This document shows positions 31,562 through 38,715 of a DNA stretch of 64,000 nucleotides, piece by piece. Each line of letters starts with the position of its first letter. Within the stretch, counting starts at the first letter, position 1. The DNA comes from CAWDVK01 sp963805715 (lineage in GTDB: Bacteria > Actinomycetota > Actinomycetes > Streptosporangiales > Streptosporangiaceae): NCBI GenBank assembly GCA_963805715.1, contig CAWDVK010000009.1, forward strand, positions 248,001-312,000, read 5' to 3'. The notes under the pieces are model-generated. The model ran no database searches. It was not told where the DNA came from and saw nothing but the letters and a program-made list of their open reading frames with translations. A program made the position numbers and the translations under genes.

Positions 31562-32696
31562 CCATCCGCTGGATCTGGTTGGTCCCCTCCACGATCTGCA
31601 GCACCTTGGCCTCACGCATGAGCCGCTCGACAGGGAAGTCCTCGACGTAGCCGTAGGCGCCCAGCACCTGGACCGCGTCCGTGGCCACCCGCATGGCGGC
31701 GTCGCTGGCGAAGAGCTTCGCCATCGCGGCCTGCGGCCCGTACGGCAGGCCGGCGTCCTTGCGCCGCGCCGCGGCCAGGTACAGCGCCCGCGCCGCCGCG
31801 ACCGAGGTGGCCATGTCGGCCAGCATGAACTCCATGCCCTGGAAGGCGATGATGGGCTTGCCGAACTGGCGGCGCTCCCTGGCGTAGCCGACGGCCGCGT
31901 CCAGCGCGGCCTGGGCCACCCCGGTCGCGCACGCGGCGATGCCCAGCCGCCCAGCGTCCAGCGCCGCGAGCGCTATCTTGAACCCGGCTCCCTCCGCGCC
32001 GATCAGCTGCTCCGCGGGCAGCCGGGCCGAGTCGAAGATCATCTGCGCGGTGACCGAGCCGCGCATGCCCATCTTGTGCTCAGGCGGCCCGGCCGTGACG
32101 CCCGGCGTCTGCGCCGGGACATGGAAGCAGCTGATCCCCCTGGCCCGGCCCGGGCCTTTCGGCTGGCCCGAGGTCCGGGCGAACAGCGTGTAGAAGTCGG
32201 CCTGGCCGGCGTGCGAGATCCACGCCTTGACCCCGGACACCACGTAACCGTCACCGTCGGCGACGGCGCGCGTGCTCATCGCGGCCGCGTCGGAGCCGCT
32301 GGCGGGCTCGGACAGGCAGTAGGCACCGAGCAGGCCGCCGCCGAGCATGCCGGGCAGCCACTGCCGCTGCTGCTCCGGGGTGCCCGCGGTAGCGATCGGG
32401 AAGCAGGTCAGGGTGTGCACGCTGAGCCCGAGGCCGACGGTCAGCCACGCCCCCGCCAGTTCCTCCACCACCTGCAGGTAGGTCTCGTAGGACTGGCCGC
32501 CGCCGCCGAGCTCCTCCGCGTAGGGCAGGGCGAGCAGGCCGGTCTTGCCCAGCAGCCGGAATTCCTCCCGCGGGAACCGGCCGTCCCGCTCGGCCGCGTC
32601 GGCGGCCGGCCGCAGCTCGTCCTGCGCCAGGTCGCGGACCAGGCCGAACAGCGCCCTGGTGGTCTCGTCCCTGAGCTCGCGCTCGACCGCGCTCAC
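31527..32696 (-). CDS. Acyl-CoA dehydrogenase
   Basis: FAD enzyme of beta-oxidation or branched-chain acyl-CoA catabolism. At 389 aa it has the three-domain layout: N-terminal helices ELRPAADAAERDGRFPRE, FAD motifs AYCLSEPASGSDAAAM and GVKAWISHAGQADFY, and RRQFGKPIIAFQGMEFMLADM. The C-terminal motif is KVLQIVEGTNQIQRMVIGR, whose Glu in VEGT is the likely catalytic base (short/branched-chain type). The GTG start overlaps the stop of the preceding M24 peptidase (GTGA), so the two are translationally coupled. Chain-length preference cannot be read from sequence. Confidence 0.92.
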   Translation of the reverse strand: MSAVERELRDETTRALFGLVRDLAQDELRPAADAAERDGRFPREEFRLLGKTGLLALPYAEELGGGGQSYETYLQVVEELAGAWLTVGLGLSVHTLTCFPIATAGTPEQQRQWLPGMLGGGLLGAYCLSEPASGSDAAAMSTRAVADGDGYVVSGVKAWISHAGQADFYTLFARTSGQPKGPGRARGISCFHVPAQTPGVTAGPPEHKMGMRGSVTAQMIFDSARLPAEQLIGAEGAGFKIALAALDAGRLGIAACATGVAQAALDAAVGYARERRQFGKPIIAFQGMEFMLADMATSVAAARALYLAAARRKDAGLPYGPQAAMAKLFASDAAMRVATDAVQVLGAYGYVEDFPVERLMREAKVLQIVEGTNQIQRMVIGRSLAGGSR

Positions 32697-33820
32697 CGGG
32701 CCGCTACCACGACGAGATCGCGGGTGACGTTGTTGAGCCGCTCGCAGCCCTGCTCCGTGCAGACCACGATGTCCTCGATCCTCGCGCCGTGCGGGCCCGG
32801 GTAGATGCCCGGCTCGATCGAGAAGGCGAAGCCGGGCCGCAACCGCTCGGTATTGCCGGACACGATGTAGGGATCCTCGTGGCTCTCCAGGCCGATGCCG
32901 TGGCCGGTCCGGTGCACGAAGTAGTCGCCGTAGCCGGCGGCGGTGATCGGCTCGCGCGCGGCGGCATCAACGGCCTCGGCGGCGACGCCCGGCCGGACCG
33001 CGGCGCAGGCGGCGTCCTGAGCGCCGCGCAGCACGCCGTAGTAGGCCAGGAACTCATCCGGGGCGGCGCCGATGGCGTAGGTGCGGGTGCAGTCCGAGCA
33101 GTAGCCGCTGGGCATGGTGCCGCCGATGTCCACCACCACGGCGTCGCCGGGCTGCAGCACGCGGTCCGCCGCCGTATGGTGCGGGCTGGCCGCGTTCGGC
33201 CCGGAGGCGACGATCGCGAAGTCGACCCTGGCGTGCCCCTCCTCGATGATGGCGTCGCTGATGTCGGCCGCGACCTCCAGCTCGGTGCGGCCGGGCCGCA
33301 GCCAGCCGGGCACCCGGGCGTGCACCCGGTCGATCGCCTCCCCCGCGGCCAGCAGCGCCGCTATCTCGGCCGGGCTCTTGCGGGCCCGCAGGTCCCTGAG
33401 GGCCTGGCTGGCCAGCTCCTGCCGGGTCCCCGGCAGCGCGTCCCGCAGCCGCAGTACCATCAGGGCCCACATCCGGTCGGACAACCCGACCGAGGGGACG
33501 CTGCCGAGGCGACGGGCCAGGAGTGAGTACGGATCATCCGTTTCGTCCCAGGCAATGAACTCGATGCCGATGCGGCCGGCGGGCGATGCCTGGGCGGCGG
33601 GCAGCTCCAGCCTCGGCACGAGCAGGAACGGATCACCGTCGGCCGGTATGGCCAGGCAGGTCAGCCGCTCCAGCTGATGCGCATCATATCCGGTCACGTA
33701 CCGCAAGTCGGGCCCTGGCGTCAGCAGCAGCGCGCCGAGGCCCGCGGCCCGCGCCGCCGCCGCCGCGGCCGTCACCCGGCCGGCCGGGTAGAGGTCCGAT
33801 CCTGCCTGCTCGCTCACCAT
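32693..33820 (-). CDS. M24-family metallopeptidase (Xaa-Pro aminopeptidase/prolidase-like)
   Basis: A 375-residue pita-bread enzyme. The N-terminal creatinase-like domain includes LLTPGPDLRYVTGYDAHQLERLTCL. In the catalytic domain the five metal ligands are visible: Asp in VVDIGGTM, Asp in YCSDCTRTY, His in VHRTGHGIGLESHEDP, Glu in FSIEPGIY and Glu in RIEDIVV. It is predicted to cut Xaa-Pro bonds in short peptides. ATG at 33820 has GGAGGGC upstream. It overlaps the acyl-CoA dehydrogenase gene and diverges from a PP2C phosphatase gene. Related dipeptidases and creatinase cannot be ruled out. Confidence 0.9.
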   Translation of the reverse strand: MVSEQAGSDLYPAGRVTAAAAAARAAGLGALLLTPGPDLRYVTGYDAHQLERLTCLAIPADGDPFLLVPRLELPAAQASPAGRIGIEFIAWDETDDPYSLLARRLGSVPSVGLSDRMWALMVLRLRDALPGTRQELASQALRDLRARKSPAEIAALLAAGEAIDRVHARVPGWLRPGRTELEVAADISDAIIEEGHARVDFAIVASGPNAASPHHTAADRVLQPGDAVVVDIGGTMPSGYCSDCTRTYAIGAAPDEFLAYYGVLRGAQDAACAAVRPGVAAEAVDAAAREPITAAGYGDYFVHRTGHGIGLESHEDPYIVSGNTERLRPGFAFSIEPGIYPGPHGARIEDIVVCTEQGCERLNNVTRDLVVVAAR

Positions 33821-33970
33821 GCCGCCCTCCAGGCGCCGTTGCCTGCGTCACCGAACTTTATCCTCGCCTGAGGCATCATCTCACTCGGGAGAGTTGTGTC
33901 CCCATCTAGACAGCGGCGCCCTACATGCCTCACGCTAGGTGCTCAGAAGCTAACCACACGTGAACCCGTT

Positions 33971-34807
33971 ATGAGCTCTGAAATTGTGGAGGTTCCGCCT
34001 CGCCGCCCGGGCCCTGATGCAGACGCCCCGCGGGCGGCAATCCGCCCTGTCCTGCCGCGGCCGGCCCGCAGTGCCGAGGCCCGGCTCGCCGCCGAGCTCG
34101 CCTACCAGCGGCACGTGACCCTGGAACTGCAGCGGGCCATCCTGCCGCTGCACGAGGAGCCCTTTGAGCTGCCCGGGCTACGGTCGGTGGTGCGCTATCT
34201 GCCGGCCTCGCGGGCCAGCCGGGTCGGCGGTGACTGGTACATCACGGCGGAGATGCCCGGCGGCAACGTCCTGCTCGCCATCGGGGACGTGGCCGGCCAT
34301 GGCCTGGCCGCCGCGGCCGGCATGGCCAGGCTGCGCGGCGCGCTGGCCGGCCTGGCCTTCACCGGCGCTCCCCCCGGCCGCCTGGTCGGCTGGCTCAACG
34401 ACCTGGTCCGGCACGTGGCACCCGAGCACACGGCGTCGGTCATGACCGGCTACTTCGACCCGGCCACCCGGATCCTGACCTGGGCTCAGGCCGGGCACCC
34501 GCCGCCCGTGCTGGTCCGGCACGGATGGGCCAGGCCGCTGCCGCAGCCGTCCGGCGTGCTGCTCGGCGCCGGCTGCGGCCAGTACAGCGAGGCCACCGAG
34601 CAGCTCGAGCCCGGCGACCTGCTCCTGCTCTACAGCGACGGCCTGGTCGAGCGGCGGGACAGGTCGATCGAGGACGGCCTGGCCACGCTCTGCGAGGCCG
34701 CGCGCCGCACCAGCGATCCCGAGCGGGTCATCCCCGCGGTGCTCGGCGCGCTCGGCACCACCGACCCGGAGGACGACACCTGCCTGGTGGCCCTGCAGGT
34801 ACTGTGA
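33971..34807 (+). CDS. PP2C-type serine phosphatase (SpoIIE/RsbU family)
   Basis: A 278-residue protein with the SpoIIE-type phosphatase domain: YQRHVTLELQRAILPLHEEP (lead helix), SRVGGDWYITAEMPGGNVLLAIGDVAGHGLAAA (metal aspartates), LTWAQAGHPPPVLV and LLLYSDGLVERRDRSIEDGL. These phosphatases reactivate anti-sigma-factor antagonists in partner-switching circuits. The sensory part is only ~60 disordered residues, so input is probably by a partner. The STAS-containing protein at 40 kb is a possible but unproven partner. ATG at 33971 fits the domain boundary; GTG at 33896 would add a weak lead. Confidence 0.9.
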   Translation: MSSEIVEVPPRRPGPDADAPRAAIRPVLPRPARSAEARLAAELAYQRHVTLELQRAILPLHEEPFELPGLRSVVRYLPASRASRVGGDWYITAEMPGGNVLLAIGDVAGHGLAAAAGMARLRGALAGLAFTGAPPGRLVGWLNDLVRHVAPEHTASVMTGYFDPATRILTWAQAGHPPPVLVRHGWARPLPQPSGVLLGAGCGQYSEATEQLEPGDLLLLYSDGLVERRDRSIEDGLATLCEAARRTSDPERVIPAVLGALGTTDPEDDTCLVALQVL

Positions 34808-34942
34808 CTGACCTTCGCCGGTGACCCGGCGCCTCCCTCGCCACCTGCCGCGGTCCCGGCTGCCTGCATGACTGCCAGCTGGCTGGGCAGCATGGCCGCA
34901 CGCGGCTGAGCGCCGGACCCGCCCCGGCCGCCGCTTGCCGGG

Positions 34943-35658
34943 ACCCGGCCGACCCCGCCGCCCGCGGGGTCAACGGCCGGCCCGAGTACGTGCGGCAGGC
35001 CTGCGAGGCGTCACTCAGGCGGCTCGGCACCGATCACATTGACCTGTACTACCAGCACCGGGTCGACCCGGCCACGCCGGTCGAGGACACGGTCGGCGCC
35101 ATGGCCGAGCTGGTCAGCCAGGGCAAGGTCCGGTTCCTGGGCCTGTCCGAGGCCGCGCCCGGGACCATCCGACGGGCCCATGCCGTGCACCCGATCTCGG
35201 CGCTGCAGACCGAGTACTCGATCTGGGCCCGCGAGCCGGAGCAGGACGGCCTCCCGGCCGTGCGGGACCTCGGCATCGGCTTCGTCGCCTACAGCCCGCT
35301 CGGCCGCGGCTTTCTGACCGGCAAGCTGCGGTCCCTGGACGACCTGTCCGACGACGACTTCCGCCGCAGCCAGCCGCGGATGACGGGCCAGAACCTGGAC
35401 GCCAACATGGCCATCGTGGACCGGATCGAGCAGCTCGCGAGCAGCAAGGGCGTGACGGCCGCGCAGGTCGCGCTCAGCTGGGTGCTGCACCAGGGTCCGG
35501 ACATCGTCCCGATCCCCGGCACCAAGCGGCGGCGCTACCTGGAGGAGAACATCGCCGCCACGGACGTGCGGCTGACCCCGGCTGACCTGGAGTACCTGGC
35601 CGAGGCGGAGACAGCCCGGGGCGACCGGTACGCCGACATGTCGCGGATCAACGGGTAG
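34943..35658 (+). pseudogene. Aldo/keto reductase lacking its N-terminal third
   Basis: From about 34945 the frame reads GVNGRPEYVRQACEASLRRLG, DHIDLYYQHRVDP, SEAAPGTIRRAHAVHPISALQTEYS, YSPLGRGFLTGKL and IVPIPGTKRRRYLEENIAA. This matches a ~330-aa aldo/keto reductase of the YakC type from about residue 90 on. The first ~90 residues, with catalytic Asp, Tyr and Lys, are absent; upstream codons have no homology and a stop lies at 34822. Only the catalytic His in YYQHR remains. A GTG at 34990 could start a 222-aa product, but it would lack the active site. Confidence 0.75.
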
Positions 35659-35672
35659 CCGGCCAGCCTGGC

Positions 35673-36593
35673 TCATTCCGGCTGGGCGGCCAGCGCGGAG
35701 AGCAGGCGGCCGAGCGAGGAGCCGAGGCCCCAGCGCTCGTCCAGGGCGGCCAGCCGGACGGGGTCGGCGGTCCGGACCGGCAGCCGGCCGTCTACCGGCG
35801 GGACCGGCGCGTCGGCCGCCACCTGGACGACCGCGGGCGCGGCGGCCAGGTACTCCCGCTCGGCGGCCAGTTTCGCGCGGCTGCCCATCGGGAAGCCGCC
35901 GTGCCCGGCATCCAGGGCATGCAGCATGGCCTCGATCGAGCCGAACACGCGGACCAGGGCCGCAGCCGTCTTCTCCCCCACGCCGGTGACGCCGGGCAGC
36001 CCGTCGCTGGGATCGCCGCGGAGCGTGGCGAAGGCCGCGTAGCCGCGGCCGGGAATGCCATAGCGGCGCGCCACGGCCGCCTCGTCGACGATCTCCAGCT
36101 TGGCCAGGCCGCGGGCGGTATAGATGATCCGCACCGGCCGCGAGTCATCAACCAGCTGGAACAGGTCACGATCGCCGGTGACGACCTCAACCGGGCCGGG
36201 CTCGCGCGCAGCCAGCGTCCCGATGACGTCGTCGGCCTCGTAGCCGCCGGCCGCCGCCATCGTCACCCCGGCCGCGGCCAGCACTTCCTCGATCACCGGG
36301 ATCTGGGCGGTCAGCGCGTCGGGGGCCTGCTCGGTGCCGTCCGGATTGGCCCGGTGTGCCTTGTAGGAGGCGATCGCGGCCACCCGGAAGGCGGGCCGCC
36401 AGTCAGCGTCCATGCACGCGACGAGGCGGTCCGGGCGGCGTGCCCGCAGCAGCCTGGACATCATGTCCAGCAGGCCGCGCACGGCATTGACCGGCATGCC
36501 ATCCGGAGCGGTCATGGTTTCCGGGACTCCGTAGAACGCTCGGTAGTACAGCGAGGCGGTGTCCAGGAGCAGCAGGGTTCCCACCCCGGTCAT
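35673..36593 (-). CDS. 5'-3' exonuclease (PolI N-terminal-domain/FEN-like)
   Basis: A stand-alone 306-residue flap/5' nuclease. The metal-binding acidic residues appear in LLLLDTASLYYRAFYG, VACMDADWRPAFR, AGGYEADDVIGTLA and VEVVTGDRDLFQLVDD. The helix-hairpin-helix DNA-binding motif is DGLPGVTGVGEKTAAALV (~residues 195-212). KAHR of the arch is present (ASYKAHRANPDG). It trims 5' flaps or RNA primers, overlapping in role with the DNA polymerase I domain. ATG at 36593. It is convergent with the aldo/keto reductase remnant and divergent from the cysteine dioxygenase gene. Confidence 0.93.
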   Translation of the reverse strand: MTGVGTLLLLDTASLYYRAFYGVPETMTAPDGMPVNAVRGLLDMMSRLLRARRPDRLVACMDADWRPAFRVAAIASYKAHRANPDGTEQAPDALTAQIPVIEEVLAAAGVTMAAAGGYEADDVIGTLAAREPGPVEVVTGDRDLFQLVDDSRPVRIIYTARGLAKLEIVDEAAVARRYGIPGRGYAAFATLRGDPSDGLPGVTGVGEKTAAALVRVFGSIEAMLHALDAGHGGFPMGSRAKLAAEREYLAAAPAVVQVAADAPVPPVDGRLPVRTADPVRLAALDERWGLGSSLGRLLSALAAQPE

Positions 36594-36687
36594 CCTGCCG
36601 CAGATCGCGGCAGAGCTGCTCCAGAACGGCGCTCCGGCCGTCTCCTGGCCTGCCGTGGCCGCAGCTCGCAGGGGGCCGCTTCAGATC

Positions 36688-36712
36688 CATACATTTCCTC
36701 TATGGATGTATG
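36688..36712. promoter_or_regulatory. AT-rich inverted repeat in the exonuclease/cysteine dioxygenase gap
   Basis: catacat (36688-36694) and atgtatg (36706-36712) flank an 11-base centre in an unusually AT-rich stretch for this DNA. It lies between divergent genes, ~77 bases before the cysteine dioxygenase ATG. It may be an operator or promoter element. Confidence 0.4.
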
Positions 36713-36788
36713 AATCTTTGGCATTGGAGTGGGGAGGTACTGGATCCCTAGGCTAATCTCACCAGTCCGGCCAGCGGGGAGGAAGGCA

Positions 36789-37334
36789 ATGACCGTATCC
36801 AGCCCGGTTCGCACCCGGTGCCCAGGCGACCTCATCACGGCCATCCGCACCGCCACGGATGCGCATGCCGACTGGCAGCAGACCGCCGTCCTCGTCGCCG
36901 ATCAGCTGCGCCGGCATCTGCCCGGCCCGGAAATCCTGACCGCCGGGGAGCGGGCAGGCGACCCAGCGGGCTACCGCTGCCATGTGCTGCATACCGAGCC
37001 GGACGGATCATTCTCGATCACCGCGCTGGTCTGGCGGCCCGGCCAGGTCACCCCGATCCACGACCATGTCGCCTGGTGCGTGTTCGGCGTCCTGCAGGGC
37101 ACGGAGCACGAGGAGCTGTACTCGCTGAGCGCGGACGGCGGGTCCCTGACCGAGGTCGGCCGCAACGTGAACAAGCTCGGTGAGGTCAGCGGCTTCGCCC
37201 CGCCCGGGGACATTCACCGGGTCCGCAACGTCAGCGACCAGACCGCCATCTCCATGCACATCTACGGAGCCGACATCACCCGGCTCGGGAGCAGCGTGCG
37301 CCGGACCTACGACCTCCCGGTCCTACCCGGCTAG
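36789..37334 (+). CDS. Cysteine dioxygenase-type cupin
   Basis: A 181-residue thiol-dioxygenase-family cupin. The metal-binding block TPIHDHVAWCVFGVLQGTEHEELY supplies the HxH pair, and a third His lies in FAPPGDIHRVRNVSDQTAISMHIYG. The fold and length match bacterial cysteine dioxygenases, which oxidise cysteine to cysteinesulfinate with iron and O2. 3-mercaptopropionate dioxygenase is the main alternative. ATG at 36789 has GAGGAAGG five bases upstream. The stop is shared with the convergent GNAT gene through CTAG (37331-37334). Confidence 0.87.
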   Translation: MTVSSPVRTRCPGDLITAIRTATDAHADWQQTAVLVADQLRRHLPGPEILTAGERAGDPAGYRCHVLHTEPDGSFSITALVWRPGQVTPIHDHVAWCVFGVLQGTEHEELYSLSADGGSLTEVGRNVNKLGEVSGFAPPGDIHRVRNVSDQTAISMHIYGADITRLGSSVRRTYDLPVLPG

Positions 37335-37918
37335 CCCAGCTCGCGGGCCAGCTCCTGTTCCCAGTGCCCGGGATCGTCCGGCCGGACCGGCTGACGCTTC
37401 CCGGTGGGCACGAACCCGAGCCGCTGGTAGAACGCCCGCGCCCTGGCATTGACGTCGGTCACCCACAGGGTCACCCGGTCAGCGCCGCTGCCGGAGGCCT
37501 GCTCGCACACCGCGGCGACCAGCTGGTCAGCGACTCCCGTGCCGCGCGCGTCAGGAGCGGCCCACATGCTGACCAGATGCCAGGACCGCGCGCCCTGCTC
37601 TGCCGCATCGGCCCCCTCTGCCTCCCCGCTCAGGCCGCATGCCATGCCGATGACCTGACCGTCGCGCCAGGCAGCGAAGAACGCGGAGCCGGCGATCCGG
37701 CCGCGCCAGTGGGCCTCATCCAGGATCAGCTCGCGTTCCAGGGTGGACCCGAAGGCGTAGGGTGCCTCAGCCAGCGCGGCCAGCCGGGCAGCCCGCAGGG
37801 CCTGCCAGTCGCCCGGCATCAGCATGCGCACCGTGCCCGCGATGCCCGCCGTGCCCGCGGTGCCCGCGGTGCCTGCGGTGCCTGCACCGGTTGGCTGTGC
37901 CTGGCTCATCCGCCACAT
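37331..37918 (-). CDS. GNAT-family N-acetyltransferase
   Basis: A 195-residue GNAT: VRMLMPGDWQALRAARLAALAEAPYAFGSTLERE, VIGMACGLSGEA, and the acetyl-CoA pyrophosphate motif VSMWAAPDARGTGVADQLV, then LWVTDVNARARAFYQRLGFVPTG. The N-terminus carries a 9-base tandem repeat (about gcggtgccc) encoding GTA units before the domain. ATG at 37918 or 37909 is possible; neither has a clear RBS. The substrate is unknown; the LEREL...W block is common among uncharacterised actinobacterial GNATs. It is convergent with cysteine dioxygenase. Confidence 0.83.
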   Translation of the reverse strand: MWRMSQAQPTGAGTAGTAGTAGTAGIAGTVRMLMPGDWQALRAARLAALAEAPYAFGSTLERELILDEAHWRGRIAGSAFFAAWRDGQVIGMACGLSGEAEGADAAEQGARSWHLVSMWAAPDARGTGVADQLVAAVCEQASGSGADRVTLWVTDVNARARAFYQRLGFVPTGKRQPVRPDDPGHWEQELARELG

Positions 37919-38039
37919 CGTGCTGCATCAGCATGGCCGGCGGCAATTCAATAACGCCGCCTGAGGCCCGTCCCGCCCTGGCTGGCCGGACGGGACGGGC
38001 ACGATGCCAGGGCTGACGCCGGCCGCCCCGCGCGACGAT

Positions 38040-38235
38040 CTCGGTGATCTCCGGCGGAGCGCCGTCCAGCCGCCGGCCAGGGGCATCTTGGTCTTGTCGT
38101 AGGTGGCCGAGGGCCGCACGATCGTGGCCGGGAACCCGTCGTCGCGGTACGCGGCCACGAGCAGGTCTCGCACGCGATCTTGGCACGGGAGTAGCCCCCG
38201 CTGCCGCCGATGAACAGGACTCTGAGTACGCTCAT
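38040..38235 (-). pseudogene. Remnant of an NAD-dependent epimerase/dehydratase
   Basis: From ATG 38235 the minus strand reads MSVLRVLFIGGSGG, the first beta strand of a Rossmann epimerase. It then jumps directly to YSRAKIACE, the catalytic YxxxK helix, so about 100-130 codons are deleted. After that the frame changes to LLVAAYRDDGFPATIVRPSA then TYDKTKMPLAGGWTALRR, which again is epimerase sequence. One internal deletion plus at least one frameshift make it inactive. Confidence 0.72.
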
Positions 38236-38330
38236 CCCCCACATTAGTGAAGCCCGTTCCGTCCGCCGCGCAGGCCAGCCAGCCGCCGGGTCGGCCGCTC
38301 GGTGATGTGAGTGACGGGTTGGCGAATCCC

Positions 38331-38374
38331 GTGAAACTGTCATGGCGGCCTGCTAGTATCGAATGCATATTCGA
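38331..38374 (+). promoter_or_regulatory. Promoter with LexA (SOS)-like operator for the DUF222-HNH gene
   Basis: TCGAAT-GCAT-ATTCGA (38359-38374) is a 6+4+6 dyad matching the actinobacterial SOS-box layout TCGAAC-N4-GTTCGA, with one symmetric substitution per arm. It overlaps TAGTAT (38354-38359), a good -10, with GTGAAA at 38331-38336 as -35 at 17-base spacing. A repressor here would block transcription. The transcript would start near 38366 and carry a ~350-base leader. Confidence 0.6.
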
Positions 38375-38515
38375 GAGTGCTGGCGCGCCGGGGCCGTCAA
38401 TGTGATGGCTGTCAGGTTTGTAGCGCTCCGCAAGGAGCCTCCCGCCCCGGACTGCGGCCCCTCCAGTTCCTGCCACAGCGCCCGATCTTCCCCGGCGCAC
38501 GCGCGTGCACTACTG

Positions 38516-38676
38516 CCTTGCCTGCCCGACCCTGTGCCTTGCCTGCCCGACCCGTGCCCCTTGCCTGCCCGACCTGTGCCTTGCCTGCCCGACCCGTGCC
38601 CTTGCCTGCCCGACCCGTGCCCTGCTGCCCGACCCGTGCCCTTGCCTGCCCGACCCGTGCCCTGCTGCCCGACCTG
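38516..38676. repeat. GC-rich minisatellite in the leader of the DUF222-HNH gene
   Basis: About eight imperfect units of 17-22 bases close to ccttgcctgcccgacccgtgc are repeated head to tail; two units are the shortened form beginning cctgctgcccgac. The array lies between the promoter and the RBS (GGAGGTGAT at ~38699), so it would be transcribed. It is not CRISPR-like because there are no unique spacers. Confidence 0.88.
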
Positions 38677-38715
38677 GCAGCCAGGCCGCCATTCCCGCTG
38701 GAGGTGATCCGTCCC

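Noticed and set aside
34822..34942. In-frame codons before the aldo/keto reductase remnant as its true N-terminus
   Set aside because: They encode a Pro/Ala/Cys-rich string with none of the aldo/keto reductase N-terminal motifs.
36789..37334. Calling the cupin 3-mercaptopropionate dioxygenase
   Set aside because: Sequence blocks do not decide between thiol substrates; cysteine dioxygenase-type is as specific as the evidence allows.
38516..38676. Repeat array considered as CRISPR
   Set aside because: Units are contiguous without unique spacers, are imperfect, and no cas gene is near. The array at 49531-49641 was rejected for the same reason.
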